The notes below the pieces were generated by a model. It was not told the origin of the DNA. It worked only from the letters and a program-made list of their open reading frames with translations, and searched no databases. A stretch of DNA of 64,000 nt, taken from the NCBI GenBank assembly GCA_029532415.1, contig JAQOTA010000070.1, forward strand, positions 992,001-1,056,000, written 5' to 3'. A program made the position numbers and the translations under genes. The DNA comes from Marasmius tenuissimus (Eukaryota; Basidiomycota; Agaricomycetes; Agaricales; Marasmiaceae). This document shows, piece after piece, positions 11,111 to 22,118 of this stretch. Numbering within the stretch: the stretch's first letter is position 1; each line of letters opens with the position of its first letter.

Positions 11111-12097
11111 TACAGAAGCTCGCTCATCAAATACCTTGATATCTACTCAATACTAAGAATTATTGTCTCGTGAGTCCCGACCGCCGTGAACGTTTGGCTT
11201 TAACCTTACGAATATTTGCATCAGATGACTCGAGGGAGGAACCGCGAAGCTCTCTTCAGGTACATCAGTGAGGTAGAATCCTTCTTCCCCGTTGAATGAT
11301 TAAAGCCATCCGAAGCTCCGCTGGGCGGCAAAATTTTTCCGTGAACCACCCTGAGGTGATGGAGGTTTTTCATTGGAATAGTATACAGTAGCATGAATTT
11401 GCAGAGATACGTGATCATAGCTAATTGTATTCCCCCGTTACTGTTACTCAATGTTCACTCCAAACATCGGTTCAGGCCGTAAGCCTCGCAGCAAGCGTGA
11501 CTTCACCAGTGCTACCAGTGCTACCCCGGTAAGCTCAATGCCGTGCTAACCGTTCGGCACAGCTACATCAGCCATAGTAAGTACGAATCTACGATAAAGT
11601 TCGGCGCCGACATTCATTCAACTTGTTCGCATTGCCTATCCAGATCATAGCCCCTTGTCCTCGAATCCGATTCGAATCGCATACAGAAATTGTGAGGAAA
11701 CTCTCATGATATCTTCGCGCGCCAGGAGTACGTTCGATGAATATGATCCACAGAGCCCGTTTCGCCCTCCGCTTGCGCTTCGTTGTCATTCGGCTGGGAG
11801 CCTGGTATTCCTTGACCCACGTTAGTCTACTCATCGCCGACCTTGCTTCGAGAGGGTCATACAGTTCTTGCAGTCCAAGACTTTACTGATTCACTCACTG
11901 GTGACGAAGAGGCCCCAAAGTCACCAAGCAAAAACATCGATTGCGTGGAATGCGTGCTAATAGGCAAAGGGCTCGCTACGTCTTGTAGAGTGAGAATGGG
12001 TAGAAGACCTAGTGAGACTCATGAATAGTTCCCAGAAACACAGGTTCTCACCTGCTCTACTCACTTGCAACCAACCAAACTCTTAGTCTCAAACAAC
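11111..12097. other. spacer between SSP1 and SSP2, no gene seen
   Basis: Short open frames on both strands only, with no domain pattern or spliced model. The last 150 bases form the promoter and leader of SSP2 and lack a TATAAA in the position used by the other copies. Confidence 0.5.
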
Positions 12098-12429
12098 ATG
12101 CGTGCCTCTTGCGCTATCGTTGTCGTCATCGCCTCCCTTGTTGGCTCTGCCTTTGCTGGTAATTACCAGCAATCGCTCGTTCCGTCAAAAAAATTCACTG
12201 ACCACGTCGAACGTTAGGCCCCCAGATTTGTACTAACAACAAGGACGGGTCTGGTGGCACTAACGTCCAGGTCACCAATGACTGCTGCGCGGCTGTCAAC
12301 CATAAGGCCTACTTCAACAAATTGTCCAAGCAATGCATGGGCTACGGAGGTCCGATCGACAACGCTGTCGATACCGGGAAGATGGTTGAATGCTGCAGCA
12401 GCCGAGGTGCTGGCAGCAAGGCTCTCTAA
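12098..12429 (+). CDS. small secreted cysteine-rich protein (SSP2), 90 aa
   Basis: Exons 12,098-12,158 and 12,218-12,429 with the same phase-1 intron after the signal peptide (MRASCAIVVVIASLVGSAFA). The mature form starts GPQIC, one glycine shorter than its paralogs, and keeps all six cysteines. It is the most divergent complete copy (NVQVTND, KLSKQ, PIDNAV and a terminal Leu). Its 3' end and downstream spacer match the fragment at 1-380, so this gene and SSP0 are partner copies in the block duplication. Its upstream region differs from the TATA-containing promoters of SSP1 and SSP3. Confidence 0.87.
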
Positions 12430-13704
12430 ATCCAAGGTCAGTTCGGTTATTTTGAGTGAATGCTGACGGAGAGTTACGATTCCCGCGCGCTCAGCGTGCT
12501 CACATTGGCCCCCTATTGTCCATCCTTTGTACTCGTTGTACGATTAATAGCATGGATGTACTCTATTCTTGGCTCAAATTCTATATTTTTTCATCATTGT
12601 TACTCGACACCTTGGTGACTCAGCTCACAATAGCATGCTTCAAACTGCTGATTCCAGGACCTTGGACTCTGGCTGTAGTATAAACTTGCCAAAAAGTCGG
12701 ACCCAAAAGTTCAAGACAGACAACTTCCGAAAATATCTGCACCGCCTTCATGCGATGTACCTACAGGCGCCCACAATCGCTCACGCCCGCAAAACTCTTT
12801 TCCCTAGTGTGAACGAATGGAGGGACTGATACAAGCTTCCTCTGAGACTCATGTGAACAAATACTTATTCAAGACGCGGTTTCTGGCTTTTCCTCAATCG
12901 ACTAGGTAATCGCTAGTACCGCATGCGCAGTAGAAGGTGTAATCGGAAGGTTAAACCTTTCGCCATTCCCGACGTTTGGCTGTCAATGAGGGCTAGTACC
13001 CTTTCCGAAATGAAAATCAAATCACCATGGTCCCATGGGGGTCAAGTTTGGTGTCCTTTCGACCAATTTCACGACACCCGCTTACTCATGTTGCCCGATG
13101 GACATAATGGGATGTGGGTTGCTGGTTGTAGGGCAATCTCTCGTTGACCATGATTCCAATCTTAGCTTGGGTCAACTAATCAATCACGGAGTAACGTCGA
13201 GACGAATCCCAAAGAGCGCGACAGCCTCTTCAGGACCGACCTGGCATCTGGAAACCTTGTTGTCCAAAGTGGATGATTCCTGTCCATAAGAGACGCCCAA
13301 CACAGCGTATTCCGAGTGTAGGAGGTGCCAATATTGGGCGTGAGCCATTTTGGTCCCAGGTTTCGCGCTATTTTCGTTCCAGGTTTGGCGGTTAACGTCA
13401 AACCTTGGGGACTGTTTCGGTCTAGTACGTGTCCCCATGCACACCAGCACGCGTTTTCTTGATGAGCTCCCGTGAACTCCATCGCCACTGCTCCACCTTG
13501 AATGTCTTCCTCACGTTTGCTATACGCTCTTCTGGTAAAATTACGATGCTGAAAGCTCCAATCGTATTTCGAAACACCCGACTAATCGACAGGAGTCGTA
13601 CCATTGATGGAGCACGGTTTAGGGCATTGAGGTTATCGGACATCTCAAGGTCAGTGTAAGTGATAGTTATTTGTACACACTACTCGTTGCCACTTCAGAA
13701 AAAG

Positions 13705-13710
13705 TATAAA
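13705..13710 (+). promoter_or_regulatory. TATA box of SSP3
   Basis: TATAAA 92 bases upstream of the ATG, in the same context as the SSP1 promoter (GAAAAAG before it, AGCCTGGCTATCAGTCAA after it). Confidence 0.7.
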
Positions 13711-13796
13711 AGCCTGGCTATCAGTCAATGACACCCTCAGAAACAACCTCACTCCTCAGCCCAACAACTCAACCGCCAAATCGTCTTTCGAACATC

Positions 13797-14132
13797 ATGC
13801 GTACCTCTTTTGCCATCGTCGCCATCGTCGCCTCTCTCGCTGGCTCCGTCTTTGCTGGTACGTCCTCACTCAGATTGGTCGTGCGGTGACGATCTAACGC
13901 TTTCTTGTTCTTCTCAGGTGGCCCCGAGATCTGTACCAACAACAAAGACGGATCCGGAGGAACCAACTACCAGGTCACCAAGGACTGTTGCGCGGCTGTC
14001 AAGCAGAAAGCCTACTTCAACGAGCTTTCTCACGAATGCATGGGCTATGGAGGTCCTCTGGACAATGCCGTCGATACGGGAAAGATGGTCGAGTGTTGCA
14101 GCAGCCGTGGTGCTGGTAGCAAGGCCGTTTAA
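13797..14132 (+). CDS. small secreted cysteine-rich protein (SSP3), 91 aa
   Basis: Exons 13,797-13,857 and 13,918-14,132, phase-1 intron of 60 bases. Signal peptide MRTSFAIVAIVASLAGSVFA. The mature protein is nearly identical to SSP1, with changes clustered between cysteines 3 and 4 (KQKAYFNELSHEC instead of NHKAYFNEVAKQC). All six cysteines and the GGPEIC start are kept. It is the duplicate partner of SSP1. The exons are better conserved than the intron, which suggests selection on the protein. Confidence 0.88.
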
Positions 14133-14535
14133 GCCCAAGGTGGGTCCTCCATCAATAGCAGGTTTTGAGTCTCAATAGCTGAAAAAGTCACATAGATCAG
14201 CAACTCATAATTTCATTCAGCTTGAGCTCCTTATCCTTCCTATCCCTCGAATACTGTAATGCTACAATTTCACGATCGTAACCGTAAGACGGCTCAATCC
14301 CTTAGTACTGTATTGTGGTCCAATTTGCATTTGATTTGTTTCTATTCTCGGATTAATGACTTGTGGTGACCGTGAGCACTATCGAGACCTTTGGGAACAA
14401 TGAACTCAGTGTTAGTCTCTTATCTCTGAGAAAAATGACCACTACGTCAGAAATCCTCAGATGCACCGCTTTCATAAACAGCGCCCACGGGCGCCCATAA
14501 ACCGATCATCCGTCGTCTTTCCACAAAGTTTGGGG

Positions 14536-15302
14536 CAGAACATCTCTGAGGCCTCTAGTTGGGGAATAGAGCTGGAGTGTTTTTCCAAACTGGATGTATG
14601 ATAGGCTGTTCATCTGTTTTCAAGCTCATGAAGAACCGCGACGGCGGCCACGGCGGCCACGGCTCCATAGGGTTGGCTTCATTACTGTCTCCCTGTGATC
14701 CAATTACATACTCTTATTGCTTCGAAATGTCGACTCATGACTCCTGGAAATGAGGTTGTGGGCTTCACGCATATATCCATGACCAGATGGCGGGCGAGCG
14801 GGATTTCGAGTACCGTTAGAGAGCGACGCAGCGGGCCACCTTGAGGCGCATCAGTAATCTAGCCTTTTTAGGTATGAGTCATAGCTGGGAAAGCATTGGA
14901 CCCTTACCCGTTCAACAATCAAAGCTGAATCCATACAATTTTCCGAGCGGTGAAAATTCCTCATGGGCAATGACAATTCTTGTTGCCACCCTGAGGCTAT
15001 GTTAAGTTTCTTTTTGTGCTATTTGTGGCTCAATACATTCGCGTGAGCTCCGCTGCGCCGCCAGAGGGCTCCACCGTCTTTGTATGCTGGCCTTCCGAAA
15101 CACTTAGAATGAATGGTGTATCAAATGACCCTTTGACGATTCAAGAAGGTTCCGGTCTCGTGTTTCAAAATCCGATTGGGCGGCTCGTCTATACTATCTG
15201 TGGAGTGGCCTTTACGGCCTTGCATTCAAAGCTCAGGCGATTGTCGGTCCTCACGATACATGTGGTGGCTACCAAATCCATCGCCGCCACTCAAAAGGAA
15301 GG
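14536..15302. other. spacer between SSP3 and SSP4, no gene seen
   Basis: Contains a short imperfect GGCCACGGC repeat near 14,645-14,663 and scattered short ORFs. No spliced coding model stands out. Confidence 0.5.
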
Positions 15303-15309
15303 TATATAA
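15303..15309 (+). promoter_or_regulatory. TATA box of SSP4
   Basis: TATATAA, 88 bases upstream of the ATG. The surrounding promoter sequence does not resemble that of SSP1 and SSP3 beyond the box and its spacing. Confidence 0.6.
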
Positions 15310-15390
15310 GCTCAGACAAAGGACCACTACTTTCTCAGAAACGTTCTTGATTTTCACCAGTCAAACAACTCAAGCACACCTTAAATCATC

Positions 15391-15729
15391 ATGCGTACTT
15401 CATTTGCCATCGTCGCTATCGTCGCTTCGCTCGCTGGCTCTGTTATTGCAGGTACGTCTCGACCTCACCGCCTAATCATCCACTTCGTCTAAAAGCTGAC
15501 ATCCAACTACTCAGGTGGCCCCGAGATTTGCACCAACAACAAGGACGGGTCCGGTGGCACTAACTACCAGGTTACCAAGGACTGTTGCGCCGCCGTCAAC
15601 CACAAGGCGTACTTTAACGAGCTTGTCCAGCAATGTATGGGCTACGGAGGGGCTTTGGATAACGCCGTCGACACCGGAAAGATGGTCGAATGCTGCAGCA
15701 GCCGTGGTGCTGGTAGCAAGGCTGTTTAA
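15391..15729 (+). CDS. small secreted cysteine-rich protein (SSP4), 91 aa
   Basis: Exons 15,391-15,451 and 15,515-15,729 with the family's phase-1 intron. Signal peptide MRTSFAIVAIVASLAGSVIA. The mature part is GGPEIC... with the six-cysteine C-CC-C-CC layout and the shared end CCSSRGAGSKAV; differences from SSP1 are in the FNELVQQ and GGALDNAV segments. It lies outside the two-gene duplicated block, so it is a separate, probably older, duplicate. Confidence 0.88.
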
Positions 15730-16580
15730 GGTTGGTTCTCCCTCATATCTTACATTGTAAACTCTCGAGAATGCTGAGGACCTCGCATGGTTAGGGATTT
15801 CAAGATTGTGCTCGCCCTGGCCTTTCTATATCATGTATTCCGGTGATACAACGTCTTTACAACAAGATAGCCTAATTATATAGCGTATCTTTCACGAATT
15901 CTGAATTGGATGTGATTCATGTTACTCAGAGGGGGCCTTTCACCGTGCTCGAGTCGGGGTCCTGTTGATCATATCATCAGTACACTCAGCCCTGTAGTCT
16001 CTTCTCGGGGTACGGGTAGGAAACCATGCCAACTCCCCACCCTCTAATCGCTCATGTTCCACCTTCGCATATGACGACCACAAGCGCCTACAGGACGCCT
16101 TTTTTTTCGAAGAACCCCACGTGAATGGCTTCCTAAACGCTTCGGGCCTAATGTGAATGTGTAAAAATCTTCATTGGAATTGGTGGCTGAAACACGAAAT
16201 TGGGTGCATTTAGCCGGATAAAAGCCTGAAAAAAAACGTTGATATCAGCGTACTGGACTGTGGTAAGGCTAAGAGTGATTGTACTCATGCCACCATAATA
16301 TACTTTGAGTTTCAAAAAAAGACCCAAGTCGGTGCAGATCTCGGACAGGAGGGTCCAGGGATATTTGATCGTCTTCGCGAAAGGACCAATAGTGAAGGAA
16401 GGCGATGCCGATACTGGGGAGACGATGGAGATGGATATGTGGTGAGTTTTTTCTTCAGAGTTCATTCAAGGGTCTGATGGGTTTGTCGATAGGGCCGAGA
16501 CGATGCACCTCGAAGCATATCATATCCGAACGATGCACCGTTAGCTTGCGATGATGCTTGATGACTGACTTAGAGTACCC
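15730..16580. other. intergenic, no confident gene
   Basis: Open frames occur on both strands (for example minus strand 16,148-16,465) but show no recognisable domain. Sequence near 16,430-16,500 could hold a first exon for the gene that follows. Confidence 0.45.
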
Positions 16581-17165
16581 ATTGACGTGTGGTCGGACGT
16601 GATCCAATCGCTTTTGTCATCTACCGACGAGAATGACGCTCTTGTGGAAGACATCCTGGCAGACGAGCTCTATTCCTCGATATACTCCTGTTCCTCACAG
16701 TCGAGGTTTATTGTCGAGGAAGCCGAAGAAGGGGAGGGTCGTACTCCCGAGGATATCCAGCATCTTGCTACGGTGTTGGCGATTCTGTTAACGCATACGA
16801 TCAACGTTACGTTCGACTCGGGTGGTGTTCCTTATAGTTGTGGGGCAAGTGCCTCCAAGGCCATTGTCAAATCGAGGGAAAGGGAGAGGGAAGGCCCTAC
16901 TACAAAGGATCAGAGTGGTATACGAGCGAGCAGTGTGTTTAGTCCGCCCTCCACGGTGACTGCGAGGAGATCTAAGGATGCTGGTGAGGTGTTATTCGCT
17001 GTATCGGGCCTGGGAGATCGTTACTGACGCGTTTTGCAGTGCATCAGCGAGAGCTATTCAAATTTGACCTCAAGTCTGATGGATCGAAGGCTCTGCACGC
17101 GCGGACGAGGCTTATGATTGTCCCGGTTGAGGATACACTGCGTTGGGTTGCGATGGTTGGATGAT
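16581..17165 (+). CDS. hypothetical protein, 5' end unresolved
   Basis: An open frame beginning VPIDVWSDVIQSLL runs to an intron donor near 16,981. After a short intron it continues HQRELFKFDLKSD and ends WVAMVG at a TGA (17,163-17,165). The sequence is acidic near the start and Ser/Arg-rich in the middle (KSREREREGP). I do not recognise a domain. The short hydrophobic-charged opening is vaguely like the start of F-box proteins in this fungal group, but that is too weak to assign. No in-frame ATG was found at the start, so at least one upstream exon is missing from this model. Confidence 0.4.
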
Positions 17166-17734
17166 ATAAAGAGATCTTGCTCAAGTTTTTTGTCAGTATT
17201 AGGTTACTTTTTGGAGCGAGCTGTTTCTGGCGTATTTGTGTAGGATATGATTGTATCAAGTAGCCTCAAGCGAACGTGATTGTACTTCCTTGTAATCTTT
17301 TCTGGAAACACTGTGTTCTATAGCTGTGAGCGGCCAGCGTGTCGGTGGACCTGCTCAGGCCAGGCACATATTCCACGTGGCTTGAGCTTCAGTTCGTCTT
17401 GTATCTTGGACCCACAACTGCACATGCTGGGAGACAATCAAAGCAACGCTGGTCCAATTCATTGCTCGCTTGCTCAATTCCTTGTTTCTTGCTTTCACAA
17501 ACACATGAATCTCAAAGACAAGATGGATAATGACAGGACAATCACATTAAGACAGCAAACTCACACATAACCTACGGCATACATGAATCATAAGATACTT
17601 ACGCTACATACATTGGAATTGCCTACATCTGTAATGTTACATATTGTGTTGGAGAAGCATAAAGGAATGATAAAACAGACACTGTAGAAAGTCGTCGCAC
17701 CCGCCAATGATTCCAATTAAAGGACAACTCTCTC
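17166..17734. other. intergenic between convergent genes
   Basis: Lies between the 3' ends of the plus-strand gene at 16.6 kb and the minus-strand zinc-finger gene. Only short ORFs are present. Confidence 0.5.
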
Positions 17735-19131
17735 CTACACGTACTTGAAATGGTGTGTCCTCCAATGACGTGGAAGACTCTGATCCGAGCTCTTACACCC
17801 CGGCCATTGACACCTGGTCCCTTCTTTGACTTCGGGGTGCCACCTATGCCTGTGGTCGTTGACCTCGTCCCTCGAGACCATACTCCCACATGGGACCTCT
17901 CGCCCATCTCGGAGGACGGGGTACAGGCATGTTCTTCTCGGGACATTTGAAGGTGGTGGAGGTGGTGGCTGGATTGTAGCTGACGGAGTGGTGTAGTTCA
18001 CGAAGTTCACGTTGGCGGAGGACGTGAAGCCTGGTGCGGTGGTGCTGGTCAAAGTCGGGCTTGCCACTGCCGATCCTTGAGCTAAGATCATTTGGGCAAT
18101 ATACGTGGCTGTGGCTGCCTCAGTGGCACTGGTGGAGGCGGAGGTGGTCCTTGTTGTGGTCGTGGTCGTAGTCCAGAAGGCCGTCTGCTGCGCCGAGCTT
18201 GATGTGGCATAGCTAAGAGACAAGGGAGTGTTGATCAGTGTTATGTCGCAACAATATCGAGACAACTCACGCAGAACTCGGGTTCTTATTCTTTCGATTC
18301 GCGAGGCCCTCTAGAGTCTCCTGTTCTCTGGCGGTCAACGGTCTCTCGTCCCGCTTGTAGTGATCGAAGCTCGGTATGATTGCATTGGAAGAGAGAGGGA
18401 GCTGAAAGCCGTAGCCGAATGGTGGGATGGTCGGTGAAGCATTCGTTACTTGAGTGTGATGGCGGAGGGTTGTATCATAGAGAGCATTTCTATCCATTTG
18501 CGACGTCTGGGAAACGAGCCATGTTGATTGACTGTGAGTGGGGCTTGGTTAGTAAATTTGCAGGGTAAAGTAGATTGATCCAACGGTGACGAACCCGACA
18601 TTCTCATTCCCGTTATCTCTCCTCATACGTTTCTGCGACGCATCGTCCTCCATGCTATGGTAGCCGCCAAACGAGAGCGTTCGCTTTCTGCCATTGTTCG
18701 ACAATTCTCCTGTGCTGAATTCTTGTGGATAGTGCATAACCGGGGTGGTCACTTCGATGCCACCATAGTCGAAGTTTGGTCCAGCGTTGAAGGGATCCGC
18801 TCGCTGTCGAAGGATGAGTCGGTGGTGAATGGATAATATTAGCTCAATGCCGCACCTGAATAAGCTCTTCGATTTCCCCATCGAGCTTTCTAAGCTGATC
18901 TTCGAGAGAGATTTGTGGTGTAGACTTGATCGAATGGAAGAGATGTGAGACTTGGGAAAGGACAACAAGCGGATTGATACTCACTTCGGCGACGGCACCC
19001 TCTTTGTTTACTCGGAAGGTCCTGTGTCAAAGGATCACAATTAGAATTCGCCTCGACTCAACACGAGACAAGACGCACCTGTCAAACTCATCGACGTGTA
19101 TGATATCGTCAAAAGGGACTTGAGGAGCCAT
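17735..19131 (-). CDS. putative zinc-finger protein with two atypical C2H2-like fingers, 368 aa
   Basis: Six exons on the minus strand (19,131-19,079, 19,021-18,985, 18,924-18,856, 18,803-18,595, 18,531-18,271, 18,212-17,735) join in phase to 1107 bases. The N-terminus begins MAPQVPFDDIIHVDEFDR. The middle is low in structure, with basic patches (GRKRTLSFGG, SQKRMRRDNG), then a Thr/Ser-rich tract and a run of six prolines. The C-terminus carries two Cys/His clusters: C-x11-C followed by H-x4-H, then C-x4-C-x9-H-x3-H (CQWPGC...RHWRTHH). These look like irregular C2H2 fingers, so nuclear DNA binding is plausible but not shown. Other clade-specific regulators are possible. Confidence 0.68.
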
Positions 19132-19854
19132 TGGTTTGAATGGATTGTTATAAAAAGTAGAAATGTAGCGGAGTTCGAGTGGTTGTGAAGTAGAAATTAG
19201 GAAAGAGAGGGTTCATGCCGCGAGAGTTATAAGTACTCAGCATCCAGTGCTTAGACCGGTCACATTATCGTGGCAAGAGCGAATATTGGATGTCGAGTTA
19301 GTGAGATCTCGACCACTCAAAGGATTGCTTCCCAATTTGGACACATCATATTGAAGGGCCTGAGCCAGTGCCTGCTAGTTTTTGTTAGGTGAGATCTATT
19401 GTTTCCACCCTTTGATCGTTGTTCATTCGTTGATCCCAGCCTATTTTAGAGTCTGAAAGGTTTATCATTGTCCTGTGCAAGCCTGACGCCCGTTGATAGA
19501 GACATAGCGAAACACGAAGCGTCAACCGGATCCCTAACTCAGCACTTCCAAGTTCCGGCCTGGGTCTATCGTATACGAAGTCTATGGCTTGAAAATACAA
19601 ATTTGGTTCGCGTGGGTCCCCAGACGCGTTGTGCCACGTGATGGGAACAGACCCGGCAGATGCCGGAACACTGAACCGAGCAACTCGCACATCTTAGGCC
19701 ATTCGTTCTACCTCCATCTCCAAATTCCGTCCCTCCGAGTTTGTTGGCTTACCTCACAAATCAGGTGCATTCCGCTCTATAAAGACTAAAATTACCAGGT
19801 CTCAACTTCCGGTTCTTTCAGTTCGGCGTGGGGGAACTCGTGGGGGAATCAACC
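19132..19854. other. divergent promoter region
   Basis: Separates the minus-strand zinc-finger gene from the plus-strand acyltransferase gene, so it should hold both promoters. A TATAAA-like motif (CTATAAAG) lies near 19,778, about 75 bases before the acyltransferase ATG. Confidence 0.5.
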
Positions 19855-21189
19855 ATGTACTGGTTGAGTTCAATCGCATCATCTGCTGCACCTTATTGGT
19901 TACTCTCGCGAGCCTTGTTGATAACAGCTCTCACTCTCCGTTATTCCAATTTTACCGCTCGATTCTCATTCTTCTTGGTCATTATGATCATCATCCTCTA
20001 CGCGCTTACATCTACCGAATATGCCGGCGCTATCTTCATAGACTGGACCCTTGGACATTTGCTCGTCTCCGAGCTACTCTCCGCTCACGACTTTCTCGTT
20101 ATCTCGGGGGATCCTCATGTGCATTTTCGACCAGCTTCCTCATCCTGCACAGAGGATCGCCAGAAATGGAAGGAACGATCGTATACCGAGCGACTTGGCT
20201 GGACGTTGTCTCTGACTACTAGTCTTCGCGGGATAGGGTGGGACCATGAACCTCGGAAGGGAGTTCTGGCTCCTTCTCGACCGCTCCAATCTCGTCGTTA
20301 CAGAACGTTCGCCCAAATCCTCGACGTTTGTTGGTTTCTCGGGTTGATGCTTTTCAATGACATCCTCATCAAGATGAACCCTGTTTTTCGGTTCGGAAGT
20401 CCCGGTGTTCGGTCGATGGGACCTTATTGGCAGTTCCTTGCGTGCACGAGCGCAGGGTTGACTGTGTATTCGGCATTTAGCCTCGGACACGCTTCCTGGG
20501 AATTGGTTTGTGTTGGGATCTTCGGATCGGATCGACCCGGCCAGTGGAGACCTTTGTATGGAGGAGTTAATGAGGCGTGGACTGTTACGCGATTTTGGGG
20601 GTAAGTAGAATATGCATTCCATGATATTCTTGACGGTACTGATACGTTTCCTGGCCAGTGTAACCTGGCATCAAGTAATGCGACGGGTTCGTGGGTCGAA
20701 TCCACCGAAAGTATCCTATTTGACTAACCCGATTTTTGTACACAGTTTCTCAGCGCTCATGCCACCTTCTTCACGCGACACATCCTCCGTATCCGTAAAG
20801 GTTCTGCTCTCAACAGCCTTGCCCAAGTCTCGCTCGCGTTTCTACTCTCCGGCATCATTCACCAGACCGGTGAATATATGGTTGCTCGAGAACAAGGGAA
20901 GAGTTGGTGGAACGATGGAGGAGGGAGTTTTTGTTTCTTTATACTGCAACCCGTAGCGGTTGGGATTGAACGCATCATCGGGCTCGGTTCCTTTAGCGAC
21001 AAACCCAGTAAAAGGGCAAGAATGTTCGGGTACCTTTGGGTAGTATTCTGGTTTTACCTGACAGTCCCAGTGTGGCTCGACGGTGGAGTCAAAGTCGGGC
21101 TCATGGACCAAGATATTGGCCTGGTTTTCCCGAGTATTTTCAACGTACTGCCAGAGAATTGGAACCAGTATCGACATCACCCGAAGTAA
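19855..21189 (+). CDS. wax-synthase-like (MBOAT-type) membrane acyltransferase, 405 aa
   Basis: Exons 19,855-20,600, 20,659-20,686 and 20,746-21,189 join in phase to 1218 bases. The start is the first ATG (MYWLSSIASS). Several hydrophobic helices are visible (for example FFLVIMIIILYAL, FLACTSAGLTVYSAF, LAFLLSGIIHQTGEY). The diagnostic motif RFWGVTWHQ, split across intron 1, is followed by the conserved SGIIHQ segment whose histidine is the expected catalytic residue in the MBOAT/wax-synthase family. Fungal relatives transfer acyl groups to alcohols or secondary metabolites in the endoplasmic reticulum. The substrate cannot be read from sequence, and the neighbours do not form an obvious biosynthetic cluster. 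The 28-base middle exon is unusually small but carries the motif. Confidence 0.78.
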
Positions 21190-22118
21190 GGAACGACTTT
21201 CATTCCTGATCATAGCATACTGTGCTTATTGGAGTATTTCGATGTAAGCATTCTCTGATCTCATTATTCACTTCTGCCTACTCAACATTGAAGCTTTCCA
21301 CAGGATGCATAGCTCTGGGGGTATTCATAATCGCAGGTGTTTCCGGTGTTACCGTTGCATTCGTATACATGTTCAATAATGCAGTCGGTGTTCCCACCAG
21401 AACCATTGGCACAGAATTGGCCTTGGACTTTGTTGCACTTGCAGCTAGATGGGGGAACATCGACGCTGCGTATAGTGTTTCAGTGTATCAGACTATGCTT
21501 GGCCGAGAGCTATAGAACGATAAACGCACAGCGTTTAGAGCACCGGCGTTGGCAGAGGTCGTGAGTGCGGCGAGAGCGAATACGGTGGTGAAATTTGGTG
21601 GTAGACTCAGGATTAGGTTGTGATAAGAGCTTAATGGGGGACTTTCATACCTTCATGTCGTTGGTTGATGAGGGCGGTTAACAAGCGAGATTCTCGCTTC
21701 TGAGGCTCAAGAACTCAAGTTATTCAGATTTTAATACCTTTCGGCCTGCCAAGTTCTGAGCAGACAAGCCGAGGATTGGAGTAGTTGCAATGAAGGCGCA
21801 GTCGGCTACGAGGAGAAGGATGCCTTTCCTTGGTTGGAGATCCACTTCGACAGGACCGTCTACCCATCTAGTCACTCTGAATGACGGGAAGGTTCAAAGT
21901 TCGAAAATCTAGGTATAGACCTCCCTTGAGGCAGAGAAGTTGGCGCGGAAGATGTGGCGAAGGGTCGCAGACTCAGTCTTGGATGCCGGCGAAGTTGACT
22001 TTCCGAAAGTCGACCATATTCGTGTATAGCAGGATACTTGGGCGGTTGTCCAATTCAACTATTCGATTCATATTCATTCCAATCATTGTCAACGTTCCTA
22101 ATTACGTCGCCCAAGATC
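21190..22118. other. region with possible fragments of a small membrane protein
   Basis: A plus-strand open frame at about 21,290-21,515 has two hydrophobic stretches (ALGVFIIAGVSGVTVAFVY and LALDFVALAA) reminiscent of small MARVEL-like fungal membrane proteins. I could not build a spliced gene around it. The minus strand near 21,600 has a signal-peptide-like stretch without a start codon. Both are weak. Confidence 0.25.

Larger units (their letters stand above)
12845..14535. repeat. copy 2 of the duplicated secreted-protein gene block
   Basis: Direct repeat of 9430-11,110, covering the promoter, SSP3 and downstream sequence. The upstream continuation (12,300-12,850) matches 1-380 plus the sequence after 9370, which defines the uninterrupted version of the transposon target. 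Confidence 0.75.

Noticed and set aside
10304..15729. Repeated secreted-protein units considered as a hydrophobin cluster
   Set aside because: Hydrophobins have eight cysteines with C-CC-C-C-CC-C order; these have six in C-CC-C-CC order and few long hydrophobic stretches.
20680..20745. Sequence resembling a tRNA B-box (GGTTCG...TCGAATCC)
   Set aside because: It lies inside an intron of the acyltransferase gene with wrong spacing and no acceptor stem or cloverleaf.
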